64,000 bases of DNA from Moritella sp. 5 (GCF_018219455.1 NZ_CP056122.1:4272065-4336064); one strand, 5' to 3'. Counted from the stretch's first letter, positions 19,639 through 30,224 are shown. The notes: generated from the sequence alone by a model not told the origin. Translations and numbers: made by a program.

Positions 19639-21027
19639 ATGCTGACATTGCCGACTACTCTTCAAAACTTATCGATTTACCTTAATCCCCGTGTACTGTT
19701 TATGGGATTATTTGGTTTTTCCTCTGGATTACCCATTCTTTTGGTCTTTTCTACATTATCATTTTGGCTACGTGAAGCCGGAGTAGATCGTGCCAGTATT
19801 GGTTTCTTTAGCTGGATAGCACTTACCTATGGCTTTAAATGGGCTTGGTCACCTTTGATTGATCAGATCCAGCTGCCTTGGCTGCATAATAAATTGGGCC
19901 GACGTCGAAGTTGGCTATTTTTCACGCAAATAATGATCATTGTAATGCTGATGATCATGGCGACTCAAGATCCCCAACAAAGCGTGATCTTATTCATTAT
20001 CGCTTCACTTGGTTTAGCACTCTTTTCAGCAACCCAAGATATTGTTGTCGATGCCTTTCGAATTGAGAGTGCAGAAACTCGTTTACAAGGTGCCATGGCT
20101 GCCACTTACATGACAGGCTATCGTATTGCTATGATTATTGCAGGTGCGGGTTCATTAGCCATTGCTGCATTCTATGATAATAGCGCTGTCTATAACGCTG
20201 CTGCTTGGCAGTTCGCTTATGCTTGTATGGCTCTATTTATGTTGTTTGGTGTTTTTGCGACCTTATTTTCTAAAGAACCAATCGCCAAACATAAAATACA
20301 TCATGTACATAATATTCGCGACTTTCTTATTACTGGAATAGTAAAGCCCCTTACCGACCTATTTCAGCGATACGGTAAAACCTGCTTACTATTACTGGGC
20401 ATTGTCATCACCTATCGTATTAGTGACATTGTTATGGGGATCATGGCGAACCCATTTTATGTTGATATGGGTTATTCGAAGGCTGAAGTAGCCACAGTCG
20501 CAAAAGTCTTTGGGGTGATAATGACACTGGTTGGTGCCGGAGTTGGTGGGTTGTTGGTCAATGGCTTAGGCTTACTTTCTACTTTATTATTAGGTGGTGT
20601 ACTTGCTGCGTTGACTAATCTGTTATTTCATTGGATGGCTGGTAGCATGGCGATGTCACAATTAATGACAATGCTTGCGTTAATACTGCCTGAGACCTGG
20701 TTGCAAACACAAGACCCAGCCCTGTTGTTATTAACCTTAGTGATCAGTGCAGACAACCTCAGTGCGGGTATTGCCACTTGCGCCTTTGTGGTATTTTTAT
20801 CACGCTTAACAAATACCCAATTTACCGCCACTCAATATGCGCTGTTCTCGTCAATCATGGTATTACTGCCTAAATTTATTGCAGGATTCTCTGGGGTTGT
20901 GGTCGATGCGTGGGATTATTCAGCCTTCTTCATCGGTACCGCAGTGTTAGGGATTATTCCAGTGGTCTTTATTGTAGTATTAGTTTACATGCAAATGACA
21001 AAACGCTTTAAATGGATTGAATCTTAG
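19639..21027 (+). CDS. ampG: Muropeptide permease AmpG (MFS)
   Basis: Inner-membrane major-facilitator transporter, 462 residues with about 12-14 helices. It imports GlcNAc-anhydroMurNAc peptides released during wall turnover for recycling. The first loop has FSSGLPILLVFSTLSFWLRE and the WSPLIDQ region, both characteristic of AmpG; ATQDIVVDAFRIE is another family block. Gene order with yajG and bolA matches that of other gammaproteobacteria. Its substrates are products of lytic transglycosylases such as MltB, also encoded in this window. Confidence 0.95.
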   Translation: MLTLPTTLQNLSIYLNPRVLFMGLFGFSSGLPILLVFSTLSFWLREAGVDRASIGFFSWIALTYGFKWAWSPLIDQIQLPWLHNKLGRRRSWLFFTQIMIIVMLMIMATQDPQQSVILFIIASLGLALFSATQDIVVDAFRIESAETRLQGAMAATYMTGYRIAMIIAGAGSLAIAAFYDNSAVYNAAAWQFAYACMALFMLFGVFATLFSKEPIAKHKIHHVHNIRDFLITGIVKPLTDLFQRYGKTCLLLLGIVITYRISDIVMGIMANPFYVDMGYSKAEVATVAKVFGVIMTLVGAGVGGLLVNGLGLLSTLLLGGVLAALTNLLFHWMAGSMAMSQLMTMLALILPETWLQTQDPALLLLTLVISADNLSAGIATCAFVVFLSRLTNTQFTATQYALFSSIMVLLPKFIAGFSGVVVDAWDYSAFFIGTAVLGIIPVVFIVVLVYMQMTKRFKWIES

Positions 21028-21036
21028 GCACAAAAA

Positions 21037-21064
21037 AGCCCAGTGTATATAAATAGACTGGGCT
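21037..21064 (-). terminator. Terminator between ampG and yajQ
   Basis: AGCCCAGT (21037-21044) pairs with ACTGGGCT (21057-21064) around a 12-base loop. On the minus strand it is followed by TTTTTTG, so it mainly serves yajQ, whose stop lies about 70 bases before it. Confidence 0.75.
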
Positions 21065-21135
21065 AACATCTTATATGACATGTATTTATATGAGACGACT
21101 TAGAGCAAGTAAATACTCATACAAGTCATGCCATA

Positions 21136-21618
21136 TTAGTCACGGAAGTTATCAAACTGGAACGGCTGACCTAGTTCAGCTGTTTTCACATGCTGCATAA
21201 CAGCTTGTAAATCATCACGCTTTTTACCTACAACACGTACTTTATCGCCTTGAATAGAGACTTGTACTTTAAGCTTGCTGTCTTTAATTGATTTAACAAC
21301 TTTTTTAGCTACTGCGCCTTCAACGCCTTGTAAAAACTCAACGTCTGCACTGCAGGTTTTACCCGAAAATTCAGTTTTACCTACGCTCATCGCAGAGCTA
21401 TCTATGTTACGCTTCACTAAAGCACCACGTAAAATATCAGCCATTTGACGAAGTTGCATATCTTCATCTGTGCGCATTTTTACTTTTTCTTTAATCAGCT
21501 CAAAGCTTGCGTCAACACCACGAAAATCAAAGCGTGTGCTTAATTCACGGTTTGCATTGTCAGTTGCGTTTTTAACTTCAACCATGTCAACTTCAGAAAT
21601 AATATCAAATTGAGGCAT
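21136..21618 (-). CDS. yajQ: YajQ-family nucleotide-binding protein
   Basis: A 160-residue protein matching YajQ end to end: [18 protein letters not shown] at the start, [16 protein letters not shown], and the C-terminal [14 protein letters not shown]. Family members bind nucleotides, and cyclic di-GMP in some species. The fold is two ferredoxin-like domains. It is monocistronic. Confidence 0.96.
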   Translation of the reverse strand: MPQFDIISEVDMVEVKNATDNANRELSTRFDFRGVDASFELIKEKVKMRTDEDMQLRQMADILRGALVKRNIDSSAMSVGKTEFSGKTCSADVEFLQGVEGAVAKKVVKSIKDSKLKVQVSIQGDKVRVVGKKRDDLQAVMQHVKTAELGQPFQFDNFRD

Positions 21619-21730
21619 CTTTATATCCTATCATTTATAATGATGTGATTATCTAATAGATGATAGTTGTAATTCAACCATTAACTACAGAAGTAAGTCA
21701 CTAGCTTGCATTAAGTAACGATTAACTGAC

Positions 21731-21736
21731 TATAAT
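21731..21736 (+). promoter_or_regulatory. Candidate -10 element for the VanZ-like gene
   Basis: A perfect TATAAT lies 32 bases before the chosen start of the VanZ-like gene. A TTGCAT at 21706-21711 is a possible -35 element, with a long 19-base spacer. Confidence 0.45.
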
Positions 21737-21767
21737 TGCTATTATGCCCTTTTTTATTGAGATAAGT

Positions 21768-22115
21768 ATGTCATTAGAGAAATATAAACTCTGGTTTCGC
21801 TTACTATTGGTTATTGTTATATTCATAATCTGTCTACTTGCTTTTGGCAAACCTTCAACTGATATAACACAATTAGGTTACGACAAATTAAATCATTTAG
21901 TTGCCTTTGCGACATTAGCATTACTTTTTGATTATAGTTTCCCAGATAGAACGATAACCTTGTTTATGGTATTACTTGGGTTCGGTATTTTCATTGAGTT
22001 TATTCAAGGTATGATACCCGGCCGCACAACAAGTCCTTGGGATATCGTCGCCGATTTAATCGGTATCACCGGTTACTTAATCATTCAACCATTACGAGCA
22101 AAAATACATGGCTAA
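21768..22115 (+). CDS. VanZ-like family membrane protein
   Basis: A 115-residue inner-membrane protein with about four hydrophobic helices. It carries the VanZ-like signature: DKLNHLVAFATLALLFD and IEFIQGMIPGRTTSPWDIVADLIG. Biochemical function is unknown for the short VanZ-like proteins of gammaproteobacteria. The frame is open from an ATG at 21744, but the ATG at 21768 (MSLEKYKLW) has the better ribosome site (GAGATAAG) and is preferred. It overlaps panE by 8 bases. Confidence 0.85.
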   Translation: MSLEKYKLWFRLLLVIVIFIICLLAFGKPSTDITQLGYDKLNHLVAFATLALLFDYSFPDRTITLFMVLLGFGIFIEFIQGMIPGRTTSPWDIVADLIGITGYLIIQPLRAKIHG

Positions 22116-23007
22116 TTGGAACATTCTCGGTGCGGGTGCTATCGGGCATTTCTTTGCAGAAAAATTATTAAAATCAGGCCAACACGCCGCATTTATATTA
22201 CGTCCCGAGAGTGAGGCTCATATCCGCACATTTAACGTTGAAGATTTAAATGGCGAACATTCGAGTAACACCGTAATGGCACAACCTAGCCTCACACCTA
22301 AATGTGACTTTTTACTGGTTACACTAAAAGCCCAACATGTGCTTCCAGCATTAACTTTGCTTCAATCACAGATAGATAAGCATTGCTGTATCGTACTATT
22401 ACATAATGGCATGGGCACGGCAGAACAAGCCGAAAAGCTATTTCCTCGAAACGCAATAATGGTTGGCACAACCTCCAACGGAGTATTGAAACTGTCAGAT
22501 GATCATATTCGCCATACAGGTGCAGGTGTCACTTGGTTAGGCGCATTTAATAATCAAGCCAAGCGCTATAAAGATATTGCCAGCCAATTATTTGCACTAG
22601 AAGAATTAACATGGTGCGAAGATATACGTGAGAAATTATGGCTTAAGTTAGTGATTAACTGTGCGATAAACCCATTAACAGCCATCCATCAATGCAAAAA
22701 TGGTAAATTGGCAAGCCCAGCGTTATATCCACATGTAGTAAAGGTGGTGCAAGAATTAGCACTCGTGTGTGAAAAAGCCCGATTACCTTGGTCTTATGCA
22801 GAGCTACAAGCACAAGTCGATAATGTCATTGAACGCACGACGGAAAACTTTTCTTCGATGCATCAAGATCATCACTTTAACCGTCAATCCGAAATTGATT
22901 ACATTACCGGGTATGTTTTAAAAGTAGCGAATGCCTACAGTATCGAAGCTCCAGCGAATAAAGCCTTATATGATCAAATCAAGCTGCACGAAACTGAACT
23001 AGCTTAG
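22108..23007 (+). CDS. panE: 2-dehydropantoate 2-reductase PanE
   Basis: NADPH-dependent ketopantoate reductase of the pantothenate/CoA pathway, 299 residues. The N-terminal Rossmann motif is ILGAGAIGHFFA (residues 5-16). The C-terminal domain carries the catalytic lysine region EKLWLKLVINCAINPLTAI, then the conserved SSMHQD and TEIDYITGY-like segments (here SEIDYITGY). It overlaps the VanZ-like gene, and a terminator follows 30 bases after the stop. Confidence 0.95.
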   Translation: MANWNILGAGAIGHFFAEKLLKSGQHAAFILRPESEAHIRTFNVEDLNGEHSSNTVMAQPSLTPKCDFLLVTLKAQHVLPALTLLQSQIDKHCCIVLLHNGMGTAEQAEKLFPRNAIMVGTTSNGVLKLSDDHIRHTGAGVTWLGAFNNQAKRYKDIASQLFALEELTWCEDIREKLWLKLVINCAINPLTAIHQCKNGKLASPALYPHVVKVVQELALVCEKARLPWSYAELQAQVDNVIERTTENFSSMHQDHHFNRQSEIDYITGYVLKVANAYSIEAPANKALYDQIKLHETELA

Positions 23008-23036
23008 TTACATAATTCAAACGTCACATCAGGATC

Positions 23037-23068
23037 AAAAAAGCCAGCAACTGATTGCTGGCTTTTAT
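23037..23068 (+). terminator. Bidirectional terminator between panE and thiI
   Basis: AAAAGCCAGCAA and TTGCTGGCTTTT form a perfect 12-bp stem with a CTGA loop, flanked by A-run and T-run. It separates two converging genes. Confidence 0.9.
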
Positions 23069-23124
23069 TCATTAGCTTAATAAGGACACAACCTTAAGAG
23101 CGTAATTATTAAGACGAGTAAAAG

Positions 23125-24579
23125 TTAAGGACGGTAAACTTTTACGTTCGAATAACCTTTTTCAATCAGGTATAACGCTTGTAGTTTACTCATCACACCA
23201 CGATCACAGTACAGTAAGTAAGTCTTATCTTGATCTAATTCGCCAAACTGGTTACCTAATTTGAAGAACGGCATATGCTCAATAGCTAAACCGTCAACTT
23301 CAAGTGGTGAATCTTCCACTTCATCAATACTACGAATATCTAAGATCACTTCGTTTGATGCAATTTCAGATACAGCTTCAACATCACTAACTTGCTCTTG
23401 TGCTTCTTCTGCAATTTGACGGATATCCATCACGTTTGCATCCATAACAACTTGGTCAATCAAGCTCATGTCAAATTTAGCTTCTTCAGCTTCAATCTTC
23501 TCTTTCACTGCTTTTACTGTTGGTTTATTCGAGATAACACCACAGTATTCAGGAATTGTTTCAGAAAATTCAGCAGTACCAATATGACGAGCAGTATCAA
23601 TAATATCTTGCTTATCAGCAACAATTAACGGACGTAAGATCAATGTATCCGTTACTGAATCGATTAACGATAAGTTACGAATAGTTTGGCTTGATACTTG
23701 GCCAACTGCTTCACCGGTAACCAAAGCTTCAATGCCTAAACGCTCAGCAATTTTAGACGCTGCACGCATCATCATACGCTTAAGTACCACACCCATTTGT
23801 GAGTTATCTACTTTTTCTAATATCTCAGCAACAACGGGATCGAACGGTACGCTAACAAATTTAACTTTGTGTGATGAACTGTATTTGTTCCACAAGAAGT
23901 ATGAAATTTGTTTCACACCAATCTCATGTGCATCACCGCCTAAGTTGAAGAAACAGAAATGCGTTCGGCTACCACGTTTAATCGTTAAGTAACTTGATAC
24001 AGCAGAGTCAAAACCACCTGACATTAATGACAGCACATCTTCTTGTCCTGCCATAGGGAAACCACCTAAGCCTTCATGGCGAGCAGTAACCAAGTATAAT
24101 TTATCATTTTCAACTTCAATTTTAATCGTTTCTTGTGGCTTTCTTAATTGTACACGAGTTGCTTCAGTGTGCTGGTTTAAGCCACCACCAACATAACGTT
24201 CTAAGTCAATCGACGTAAAGTCATGCTTACCGTTACGTTTAGCACGTACACAAAACGTTTTTCCAACTAGAATGTCTTTATAAACGGGTAATGCTTGCTG
24301 GAAAATATCATCAAGATCGGTGAAGGTTGACTCTTGAACTTCAAGTGAATGGGCTATCCCTGGGGTATTTCTTAATACTTCACGATAAAAATCGCGGTTT
24401 TTTTCACTGTCATCTGTAGTGCGGACAACAATTTTATCCCATTCAAGGATCACGCGTGCATGTTCATCTTCACGGCGTAGAATATTACGTAAACTCGATT
24501 GCAGCATTTTACTAAAACGCTTGCGTACTGATTTACTTTTCATCATTACTTCTGGAAATATTTTTACAATAAATTTCAT
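23125..24579 (-). CDS. thiI: tRNA 4-thiouridine synthase / thiamine sulfurtransferase ThiI
   Basis: A 484-residue protein using sulfur from IscS to make 4-thiouridine at position 8 of tRNA and to serve thiamine thiazole synthesis. The layout is a ferredoxin-like domain plus THUMP (about 1-165), a PP-loop ATPase motif SGGFDS at 187-192, and a C-terminal rhodanese domain. The rhodanese active cysteine is in [10 protein letters not shown]; its disulfide partner is in [11 protein letters not shown]. The frame extends 8 codons further upstream, but [10 protein letters not shown] is the family start. Confidence 0.96.
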   Translation of the reverse strand: MKFIVKIFPEVMMKSKSVRKRFSKMLQSSLRNILRREDEHARVILEWDKIVVRTTDDSEKNRDFYREVLRNTPGIAHSLEVQESTFTDLDDIFQQALPVYKDILVGKTFCVRAKRNGKHDFTSIDLERYVGGGLNQHTEATRVQLRKPQETIKIEVENDKLYLVTARHEGLGGFPMAGQEDVLSLMSGGFDSAVSSYLTIKRGSRTHFCFFNLGGDAHEIGVKQISYFLWNKYSSSHKVKFVSVPFDPVVAEILEKVDNSQMGVVLKRMMMRAASKIAERLGIEALVTGEAVGQVSSQTIRNLSLIDSVTDTLILRPLIVADKQDIIDTARHIGTAEFSETIPEYCGVISNKPTVKAVKEKIEAEEAKFDMSLIDQVVMDANVMDIRQIAEEAQEQVSDVEAVSEIASNEVILDIRSIDEVEDSPLEVDGLAIEHMPFFKLGNQFGELDQDKTYLLYCDRGVMSKLQALYLIEKGYSNVKVYRP

Positions 24580-24673
24580 GGTTTTGCCTACATCATAGTT
24601 CAAACAAACAGGTGGCCCAGCATTTCATCGAGCCGGGTGTTTCGCTGATATATTCGATCATTTCAATCAAAAT

Positions 24674-24704
24674 AAAAACGGGCCCACCTTAAAGTGAGCC
24701 CGTT
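24674..24704 (-). terminator. Terminator after the LigB-type gene
   Basis: ACGGGCCCAC and GTGAGCCCGT pair over 10 bases with one mismatch around CTTAAA. The minus-strand read continues with TTTTTATTTTG. It closes the ligase transcription unit before thiI. Confidence 0.85.
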
Positions 24705-24752
24705 GCAGTTACTGGGCAGCAGTATACTCAAACTGCCTAAATATGCAAGATG

Positions 24753-25997
24753 CTAGCGACTGCTCACGAGCCTTGTTAATTGCGGTGTTGCATTACCCAC
24801 TAATTCAATTTCCACTTGGCTACCAACTTCAATTTTGGCTTTCTGTAACCAAGGTCGTGAACGCCCAGAAACCTTGGTTATCTGTCGACCTGATAATGCC
24901 AGAGGTTGTAAATGTACAATAGGCGTAACACGACCACTTTTACCCATTTGATAAGTTATATCAATAACATGACTTAATCCTTTCGGCCCACTAAATTTTA
25001 ATGCAAGCGCCCAACGCGGAGCATGCTGGGTTTGACCATATTCACGTTGCAGAGCATTCTCAGCTAATTTAATGACTACACCATCAAGTAATAACGTTTC
25101 CATGCTTTGGTAATGCGCAAGCCAATAATCGATGTCTTGAGGACTATCAATGACATGGCTCATCTTCGACATATCAGTAAATCCAAGCATAGCCAGCTTC
25201 GCTAACCCCATAAATTCATCGTTATAAGGTGAATCAATCCAACGCCAAGGTATAAAGCGCAAACTCATAACATCTACTTGTGTGGGTGATAATTGACTGG
25301 CAATACCCGCGGTCATGTGCCGAGAGGAGACATACTTACGTCGTTCCTGCCAATCTTGTTGACTAATATATAATTCGCCATGAATAACCAGTGTATGCGG
25401 ATATGCAATAATACTATCAACGGCATCACTGCGTAACATCAGCGCCAGCAAGTCTTTACCTTGTCTACCATCCCCTCTGCTCGATGCAGCAACTAAGATG
25501 CCTTTTTCATAAACTAACTCAACAGCCATACCATCAATTTTCGGTTGAATGAGTAACAGCTTATCTTGGTGACTTTGATAAAACGCGTCCATCAAGGCTC
25601 GATCACGTACCGAATTTAAGCTCAGCATTTTTTGTCGGTGCTGATACTCTAAATACTTCTGTTTATTGTCATTTGTACCTACCTTGCCTAATACAGGTGA
25701 TAGGCAGTGAGATAGGAGCGCTAACTCATCAACTAATAAATCAAACTCTCCATCATGCAGTAATGGTTCTTGGCCAGCGTAATAAATCTGGCGGTGTTTA
25801 ATAATCTGTGTTTCTAAATAGCTAATGCGATGTTGATTAAGCACACTTGGGCAACGAGAATACGCCTCTGCATCCTCTATGGGCAACTCAATTTCAAGAT
25901 CAGGAATGACATCAGCGGCGAACAACTGCTGATAGCTTGATACGAATAACGAAATGAGTAATGACGACGTTCGAGTAAACATCCGATTTCCAAACAA
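24753..25997 (-). CDS. ligB: Exported LigB-type NAD-dependent DNA ligase, short form
   Basis: A 414-residue NAD-dependent ligase homologue. An N-terminal signal-like segment (about 8-28, ending QQLFA) precedes a domain Ia region (YYAGQEPLLHDGEFD). The adenylation domain is intact at key points: the nucleophile lysine K153 in PKIDG, SSRGDGRQG, HGELYI, LLDGVVIKL and WALALKFSG. An OB-fold follows (GKSGRVTPIVHLQPL). The protein then ends: the Zn-finger, helix-hairpin-helix and BRCT domains of LigA are absent. E. coli LigB (about 560 residues) also has a signal-like start and lacks Zn-finger and BRCT but keeps a further C-terminal part. A hairpin right behind the stop argues against a recent frameshift. 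Ligase activity is uncertain. Confidence 0.85.
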   Translation of the reverse strand: MFGNRMFTRTSSLLISLFVSSYQQLFAADVIPDLEIELPIEDAEAYSRCPSVLNQHRISYLETQIIKHRQIYYAGQEPLLHDGEFDLLVDELALLSHCLSPVLGKVGTNDNKQKYLEYQHRQKMLSLNSVRDRALMDAFYQSHQDKLLLIQPKIDGMAVELVYEKGILVAASSRGDGRQGKDLLALMLRSDAVDSIIAYPHTLVIHGELYISQQDWQERRKYVSSRHMTAGIASQLSPTQVDVMSLRFIPWRWIDSPYNDEFMGLAKLAMLGFTDMSKMSHVIDSPQDIDYWLAHYQSMETLLLDGVVIKLAENALQREYGQTQHAPRWALALKFSGPKGLSHVIDITYQMGKSGRVTPIVHLQPLALSGRQITKVSGRSRPWLQKAKIEVGSQVEIELVGNATPQLTRLVSSR

Positions 25998-26257
25998 TAA
26001 TATGGTATAACTCAGTATGATAAACAGAATGGAAGTTAACGAATTAATTTGCTCCGTATGAGTAGAAGCATCGAAAGACCGTAATTCATCGATACAATTA
26101 ATAGTTCTAGATCACAAGTTTACAATTCAACTAATACGCATTCTAACCACCCATTCAAACTGTACCATCATTTTTTAAAGTCGAATTTCTTGAAGTTGTT
26201 TGACCATCAACTACACTAAATCTATAATCCGATTGTTCCGCCACGAGAGGTATTACC

Positions 26258-26491
26258 ATGCAGCTTTCCGATATCAAAAGCATGTATCACAGACATGAAT
26301 TAGTTGAGGCTATCGTCGAACCGTCTTTGGTAGCAAACGGGTGGATTGTAGAATTTAAATCTCAAAATGGAGATATTATTCCTTTAACCGATTTTAGCGG
26401 CCATGAAAAGTGTTATCGAAATTTAGATATCGCGACAGCAACAGCGCAGCAAGTCGGGTTTCCGTCTGTGAGAATAGATGAACCATTTTAA
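26258..26491 (+). CDS. Small hypothetical protein, 77 residues
   Basis: A short soluble protein (MQLSDIKSMYHRHELVEAIV...) with alternating polar and hydrophobic residues suggesting an alpha/beta fold; no cysteine cluster, signal or membrane segment. A good ribosome site (GAGAGGT) precedes the ATG, and the reading frame has ordinary codon use. The pattern of a short beta-rich domain ending in VGFPSVRIDEP recalls the small DUF6482-like proteins of gammaproteobacteria, but I am not certain. It stands alone. Confidence 0.7.
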   Translation: MQLSDIKSMYHRHELVEAIVEPSLVANGWIVEFKSQNGDIIPLTDFSGHEKCYRNLDIATATAQQVGFPSVRIDEPF

Positions 26492-26521
26492 CTATCCTCT
26501 CTGTTTAATTCTAAGCAAAAA

Positions 26522-26551
26522 AATGGTCAGTGCATCATCGAACTGACCATT
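26522..26551 (-). terminator. Terminator between the 77-aa gene and the zinc-ribbon gene
   Basis: AATGGTCAGT (26522-26531) and ACTGACCATT (26542-26551) form a perfect 10-bp stem with a 10-base loop. The minus-strand read continues with seven T residues, so it serves the zinc-ribbon gene; it may also stop plus-strand transcription. Confidence 0.8.
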
Positions 26552-26572
26552 AGGTGCATATCATTATTCACA

Positions 26573-26601
26573 TATTTATATATTTATATATTTATATACA
26601 T
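26573..26601. repeat. AT-only tandem repeat at the 3' end of the zinc-ribbon gene
   Basis: About three copies of a TATATATTTA-like unit run directly up to the stop codon of the minus-strand gene. It is a simple-sequence tract and could vary in length between strains. Confidence 0.7.
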
Positions 26602-27107
26602 TATGGATCAAAGCTTTCACGCATAAACTCGTCACCATCACAGCCAGCACAAGAAAGTACAATGGCAGGATGAAATAATTCTTTTTGATAACCACAGCGC
26701 ACACACGTGAGTAAACCAAAGCCAACTTCGTCACCGGTTCTATAACGACCTTGGTGTTGTAAATCATCTCCGACCTCAGTCCATTCGACCTGTGTTTTAT
26801 CCGTAATCGCTGCCAATGCCCCCCACGTAATTTTATCCCATGCTTGATACCAAGCTGACAACTTAAAACTGCTAACACTCGTCTGATAATCTTTATTAAA
26901 TTCACCAATATCATGGCGAATATAAGCAGACGCTTCTGTTAGTTCTTTTTTGGTTAAATCACCCGCAGCACCTAAATAAGCTTCTGCTTTAAGTACAAAT
27001 CGTTGCGTAAAATCATTACCCATAAACAGTTTCCTCCCTTTAAAGCCCAGAGGATGTACAGATAAGTGGCGCACTGAATTTTGATACTGAGTATTGAGCT
27101 TAGCCAT
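26601..27107 (-). CDS. ybeL: YbeL-like zinc-ribbon protein (DUF1451 type)
   Basis: A 168-residue cytoplasmic protein. The C-terminal zinc ribbon has four cysteines in CVRCGYQ and CAGCDGDEF. Other blocks shared with E. coli YbeL are ELTEASAYIRHDIGEF, ALAAITDKTQVEWTEV and LQHQGRYRTGDEVG. The function is unknown. The frame starts 13 codons further upstream, but the ATG at 27107 has a strong GGAGG ribosome site and is preferred. As in enteric bacteria it lies next to leuS, here transcribed divergently. Confidence 0.85.
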   Translation of the reverse strand: MAKLNTQYQNSVRHLSVHPLGFKGRKLFMGNDFTQRFVLKAEAYLGAAGDLTKKELTEASAYIRHDIGEFNKDYQTSVSSFKLSAWYQAWDKITWGALAAITDKTQVEWTEVGDDLQHQGRYRTGDEVGFGLLTCVRCGYQKELFHPAIVLSCAGCDGDEFMRESFDP

Positions 27108-27438
27108 ATAAACCTCCGAATTAATGTAATAACAGTCAACCTGCATTTATTAATAAAACGTCATCTATATTCATCAGTAAAAATTATTTATTATCAGCAA
27201 TAACGGGTCCCTTAGAAGAAGGGATATAGTTACTGCTATAACTTAAGTATATGCCAAAATGCGCACCCAACAAGCGGACTGCATCACATAGTTACCTTGT
27301 AAAAGTCTTCAATAAGCATTATCAGTATGTAAAACTTATCGCAATCTGCAAATGAAACTTGTTGCCCTTAGTCTGCTAAGGTATTCTATGGCAAAATTTT
27401 GTTTATAAATCCTACCAAGAACAGACTGGATATTACCC
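27108..27438. other. 331-base divergent promoter region, ybeL/leuS
   Basis: Holds the promoters of the divergent zinc-ribbon and leuS genes. Two small adjacent inverted repeats are visible: TCCCTT/AAGGGA at 27209-27225 and TATAG/CTATA at 27226-27241. They could fold in a leuS leader, but no T-run or leader peptide follows. No gene is seen. Confidence 0.5.
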
Positions 27439-30030
27439 ATGCAAGAACAATATACTCCAAGCAGTATCGAACCTCAGGTTCAAAAACACTGGCAAGAAAA
27501 TAAAACATTCGAAGTACAAAACGACGAAACTAAAGAGAAATTCTACTGCTTGTCTATGTTCCCATACCCAAGTGGTCGACTGCACATGGGCCACGTACGT
27601 AACTACACAATTGGTGACGTGATAGCACGCTTCCAACGTATGCAAGGAAAAAACGTATTACAACCTATCGGTTGGGATGCATTTGGTCTGCCTGCTGAAA
27701 ATGCTGCAATCAAAAACAACACGGCACCAGCGCCTTGGACGTATGAAAACATTGATTACATGAAAGGTCAGCTAACGTCTCTAGGCTTTGGTTATGACTG
27801 GAAGCGTGAAATCGCAACATGTACACCTGAATACTACCGTTGGGAACAAGAGTTCTTCACTAAACTTTTCAACAAAGGTTTAGTTTATAAGAAGACGTCA
27901 TCAGTTAACTGGTGCCCGAACGATGAAACTGTACTGGCTAATGAACAAGTAAATGACGGTTGTTGCTGGCGTTGTGATACCCCTGTAGAACAAAAAGAAA
28001 TTCCACAGTGGTTCATTAAAATTACTGAGTACGCAGACGAACTACTTACGTCAATTGATGATCTTGACGGCTGGCCAGAGCAAGTTAAAACAATGCAACG
28101 TAACTGGATCGGTCGCAGTGAAGGTATCGAACTAGACTTCGCAGTTGAAGGTCAAAGTGACGAACTAAGCAAGTTATCTGTATACACAACACGTCCAGAC
28201 ACAGTTATGGGTGTTACGTATGTAGGTATCGCAGCAGGTCACCCACTGGCTGAACAAGCTGCACAAAACAATCCAGAATTAGCAGCATTCAACCTTGAAT
28301 GTAAAAACATGAAAGTGGCTGAAGCTGATCTAGAAAAAATGGAAAAGAAAGGCATGCCGACAGGTCTATATGCTATTCATCCATTAAATGGTCGTAAAGT
28401 ACCTGTATACGTAGCAAACTTCGTGTTGATGGGTTACGGCACAGGCGCAGTAATGGCAGTTCCAGCTCACGATCAACGTGACTATGAATTCGCAACTAAA
28501 TACAGCATCGATATCGTACCTGTAATAAAACCAGCAGACGGTAGCGAACTAGACGTATCAGAAGTAGCGTTCACTGAAAAAGGTGTACTGTTTAATTCAG
28601 GTGAATTCGACGGTTTAGAATTCGGTGAAGCAGTAGATGCAATTGCGGCTAAATTAGAAGAAAACGGCCAAGGCACCAAGAAAGTTAACTTCCGTCTACG
28701 CGATTGGGGTGTTTCTCGTCAACGTTATTGGGGCGCGCCAATCCCAATGTTAACACTTGAAGATGGTACTGTGGTTCCAACACCTGCAGACCAACTACCA
28801 GTGATCCTACCTGAAGATGTACAAATGGACGGAATTCAAAGTCCAATTAAAGCAGACAAAGAGTGGGCTAAAACAACATACAACGGTCAACCGGCACTAC
28901 GTGAAACAGACACATTTGATACCTTCATGGAATCATCTTGGTACTACGCACGTTACTGCAGCGCAACATCAGAAACTGAAATGCTAAACCGTGACGATGC
29001 AAATCACTGGTTACCAGTGGATCAGTATGTTGGTGGTATTGAACACGCATGTATGCATTTATTATATGCCCGTTTCTTCCACAAACTGTTACGTGATGAG
29101 CAAATGGTTGATAGCAACGAACCGTTCAAACGTCTACTTTGTCAAGGTATGGTACTTGCAGATGCATACTACTACACCAACGCAAGCGGCGGCCGTGTTT
29201 GGGTTTCTCCATTAGATGTAACAGTTGAGCGTGACGAAAAAGGTCAACCAACTAAATACATCGACAATGAAGGCAATGAACTTGTTTATACTGGCATGAC
29301 AAAAATGTCAAAGTCTAAAAACAATGGTATTGACCCACAAACAATGATCGAGCGTTTTGGTGCTGATACAGTACGCCTATTCATGATGTTTGCAGCTCCT
29401 GCAGACCAAACACTAGAATGGCAAGACTCAGCAGTTGAAGGCGCACACCGTTTCCTACGTCGTGTCTGGACACTTGCTTATAACCACATCAGCAAAGGTG
29501 AAGTTGCCGCTCTTGATGTTGCTGCACTTAACAGCAAGCAAAAAGAACTGCGTCGTGAAGTCCATAAAACAATTGCGAAAGTATCTGATGATATCGATCG
29601 TCGTCAGACGTTCAACACAGCAATCGCATCTGTGATGGAACTAATGAACAAGCTAACTAAAGCACCTCAAGAAGCAGAGCAAGATCGCGCACTACTTCAA
29701 GAAGCATTAGTTGCAGTTGTTCGTCTACTTGCACCAATCACTCCGCATATCTGTTTTGAGCTGTGGGGCAAATTAGGTCAAGAAGGTAATATCGACGAAG
29801 CACTATGGCCTCTAGCGGATAAAGTGGCAATGGTTGAGTCTGAAAAACTAATCATTGTTCAAGTGAACGGTAAACTGCGTGCTAAATTAACAGTACCTGC
29901 AGACGCCACGCGTGAAACTGTTGAAGCGCTTGCGAACGCTGACGAAAACGTGACTAAATTTACCGATGGTAAAACAGTACGTAAAGTGATTTTCGTACCA
30001 GGTAAACTACTCAACATCGTTGCTAACTAA
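27439..30030 (+). CDS. leuS: Leucyl-tRNA synthetase
   Basis: Class I aminoacyl-tRNA synthetase charging tRNA-Leu, 863 residues, the normal bacterial length. The HIGH motif is HMGH in [14 protein letters not shown] (about residues 41-54), and the KMSKS motif is intact ([10 protein letters not shown], about 620). The CP1 editing domain with [12 protein letters not shown] lies between, and the C-terminal tRNA-binding domain ends with [15 protein letters not shown]. Codon use is strongly biased, as expected for a highly expressed gene. Confidence 0.98.
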   Translation: MQEQYTPSSIEPQVQKHWQENKTFEVQNDETKEKFYCLSMFPYPSGRLHMGHVRNYTIGDVIARFQRMQGKNVLQPIGWDAFGLPAENAAIKNNTAPAPWTYENIDYMKGQLTSLGFGYDWKREIATCTPEYYRWEQEFFTKLFNKGLVYKKTSSVNWCPNDETVLANEQVNDGCCWRCDTPVEQKEIPQWFIKITEYADELLTSIDDLDGWPEQVKTMQRNWIGRSEGIELDFAVEGQSDELSKLSVYTTRPDTVMGVTYVGIAAGHPLAEQAAQNNPELAAFNLECKNMKVAEADLEKMEKKGMPTGLYAIHPLNGRKVPVYVANFVLMGYGTGAVMAVPAHDQRDYEFATKYSIDIVPVIKPADGSELDVSEVAFTEKGVLFNSGEFDGLEFGEAVDAIAAKLEENGQGTKKVNFRLRDWGVSRQRYWGAPIPMLTLEDGTVVPTPADQLPVILPEDVQMDGIQSPIKADKEWAKTTYNGQPALRETDTFDTFMESSWYYARYCSATSETEMLNRDDANHWLPVDQYVGGIEHACMHLLYARFFHKLLRDEQMVDSNEPFKRLLCQGMVLADAYYYTNASGGRVWVSPLDVTVERDEKGQPTKYIDNEGNELVYTGMTKMSKSKNNGIDPQTMIERFGADTVRLFMMFAAPADQTLEWQDSAVEGAHRFLRRVWTLAYNHISKGEVAALDVAALNSKQKELRREVHKTIAKVSDDIDRRQTFNTAIASVMELMNKLTKAPQEAEQDRALLQEALVAVVRLLAPITPHICFELWGKLGQEGNIDEALWPLADKVAMVESEKLIIVQVNGKLRAKLTVPADATRETVEALANADENVTKFTDGKTVRKVIFVPGKLLNIVAN

Positions 30031-30121
30031 GATTATTTATTGTCACGTTCTACAGCATTAATAGCTGATTAATTAACGCTGTATTTACTCGATTAATAGA
30101 CAACTTAGACACAAAAAATAG

Positions 30122-30172
30122 GCCCTGCATTCTGCTTTTATTTTTATAGTAGAGTCTAGGGCTTTTTTGTTT
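30122..30172 (+). terminator. Probable terminator after leuS
   Basis: GCCCT and AGGGC arms enclose an imperfect internal stem (TTCT/AGAG-type pairing), followed by TTTTTTGTTTTT. It lies about 90 bases after the leuS stop and 50 bases before lptE. Confidence 0.65.
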
Positions 30173-30224
30173 TTAGATTACGTGTAAAATTACCTACAAT
30201 TCACTTATATATTTTGTAGGCATT

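Noticed and set aside
27209-27241. Two small hairpins before leuS as a T-box-like or leader regulator
   Set aside because: Stems are only 5-6 bp, with no conserved T-box motif and no terminator; T-boxes are also not expected in this group.
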